Made by a program: the position numbers and the translations under genes. 64,000 bases of DNA from Hyphomonas sp. CY54-11-8 (GTDB lineage Bacteria; Pseudomonadota; Alphaproteobacteria; Caulobacterales; Hyphomonadaceae). The notes beneath the pieces were generated by a model. The model ran no database searches, was not told where the DNA came from, and saw only the letters and a program-made list of their open reading frames with translations. This document shows positions 63,483 to 64,000 of the stretch, piece by piece. Numbering within the stretch: the stretch's first letter is position 1; each line of letters begins with the position of its first letter. The stretch covers positions 124,001-188,000 of the forward strand of contig NZ_AWFD01000002.1 in NCBI RefSeq assembly GCF_000682735.1, in the 5' to 3' direction.

Positions 63483-64000
63483 CAGCCCAGGCAGCCACAC
63501 CTGTAAAGCAGATGGAAATCGAAGCCGCCCGCCGGCGCCGGGCGCGCATGGCGGAGGCACAACGCCTCAACAAGATGACACGGGAACTGGTCACCCCGGA
63601 AGGCGCAAAGTTACACCTGAAGCTCGCCACAGCAGCAGAGCGGGCCGGCGCCTTTGCGATGGATGTGGCCATCCAGTGGGCCATCGTGATCGGCACTTTG
63701 CTCGGCCTTTCCTATGGCGCTGCGTCCATGGGCATCCAGAATGTGAACATCGCATTCGCCTTCTGGCTGGTGTTCTATTTCTTCATCCGCAACTTCTATT
63801 ACATCTTCTTCGAGATCGGCCGGAAGGCCGCCACGCCCGGCAAGCGCGCCCTGGGCCTTCGGGTGGCTTCCCGCGATGGTGGACGGCTGACGGCCAATGC
63901 GGTGCTGGCCCGTAATTTCACGCGGGAAATCGAAGTCGGCCTGCCGATCCAGTTCCTGCTGATGGGCGGCGACCAGCTGGGCGCCTGGATGGCCGTCTTC
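63479..64000 (+). CDS. RDD-family membrane protein, partial at window edge
   Basis: 174 residues to the edge, frame open. A basic N-terminal tail (ARRRRARMAEAQR) is followed by the RDD domain: AERAGAFAMDVAIQWAIVIG, a pair of helices, IFFEIGRKAATPGKRALGLRVASRDGG with the family-typical GKRxxGLRV motif, and RNFTREIE. The start overlaps the SpoIIM-like stop by 4 bp, continuing the coupled operon. It runs past the right end. Confidence 0.9.
   Translation, partial: MTAQAATPVKQMEIEAARRRRARMAEAQRLNKMTRELVTPEGAKLHLKLATAAERAGAFAMDVAIQWAIVIGTLLGLSYGAASMGIQNVNIAFAFWLVFYFFIRNFYYIFFEIGRKAATPGKRALGLRVASRDGGRLTANAVLARNFTREIEVGLPIQFLLMGGDQLGAWMAVF

Overview
The window looks like chromosomal DNA of a marine alphaproteobacterium, most likely a member of the Hyphomonadaceae (Hyphomonas-like). 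This is inferred from gene content and protein character: a methionine synthase split into two proteins, PimC/PimD-type acyl-CoA dehydrogenases, CYP153-type P450, ExoY/ExoA/ExoP-type exopolysaccharide genes, a DUF4129-DUF4350-MoxR-DUF58-SpoIIM-RDD operon, and evenly GC-rich third positions. No marker gene (rRNA, tRNA) is present to fix the taxon. I saw no IS element, prophage, CRISPR array or tRNA. Genes are dense, with many 4-bp start/stop overlaps and several convergent pairs whose 3' ends overlap.

Layout. 1-10.4 kb: end of sppA, a UDP-sugar epimerase, an RluA-type pseudouridine synthase, rarA, a TauD-type dioxygenase with a CYP153-like P450, a Do-type periplasmic protease, a GPH-family transporter, an acyl-CoA dehydrogenase and an ABM-domain protein. 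10.4-27.3 kb: a Wzy-type exopolysaccharide locus in two arms. The plus-strand arm has an ExoA-like glycosyltransferase broken by one in-frame TAG, a PPP-type phosphatase, a Wza-type export lipoprotein and an ExoY-type initiating transferase. The minus-strand arm has UDP-xylose synthase, glycosyltransferases, a Wzy/O-antigen ligase-like polymerase, a Wzc-type tyrosine autokinase and an outer-membrane beta-barrel. It ends with an LhgO-like oxidase, a PilZ protein and another glycosyltransferase. No Wzx flippase is visible.

27.3-33.3 kb: a PimC/PimD-like acyl-CoA dehydrogenase pair, a CobT-family protein that has lost both active-site glutamates, a DUF1289 protein, a retropepsin-like protease and pyruvate kinase. 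33.3-39.8 kb: a tightly coupled minus-strand one-carbon operon: ArsR-methyltransferase regulator, metF, VOC protein, metH N-terminal half, AIG2-like cyclotransferase, metH C-terminal half. A perfect 10-bp inverted repeat lies just upstream and is the probable operator. 39.8-46.1 kb: mlaA-mlaC lipid-transport genes, then an envelope cluster of TPR lipoprotein, coiled-coil membrane protein, TerB-like protein and L,D-transpeptidase.

46.1-64 kb: an amidase lipoprotein, a glycosyltransferase, ettA, a YciI protein, a Sel1-repeat protein, a DPP-IV-type peptidase followed by a small membrane protein, NUDIX and DUF1330 genes, a type-B carboxylesterase, free methionine-R-sulfoxide reductase, and the MoxR/DUF58/SpoIIM operon running off the right edge.

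The items most deserving a second look are the nonsense-mutated ExoA homologue, the active-site-less CobT homologue, the intercalated methionine operon with its operator, and the TPR-lipoprotein/TerB/L,D-transpeptidase cluster.
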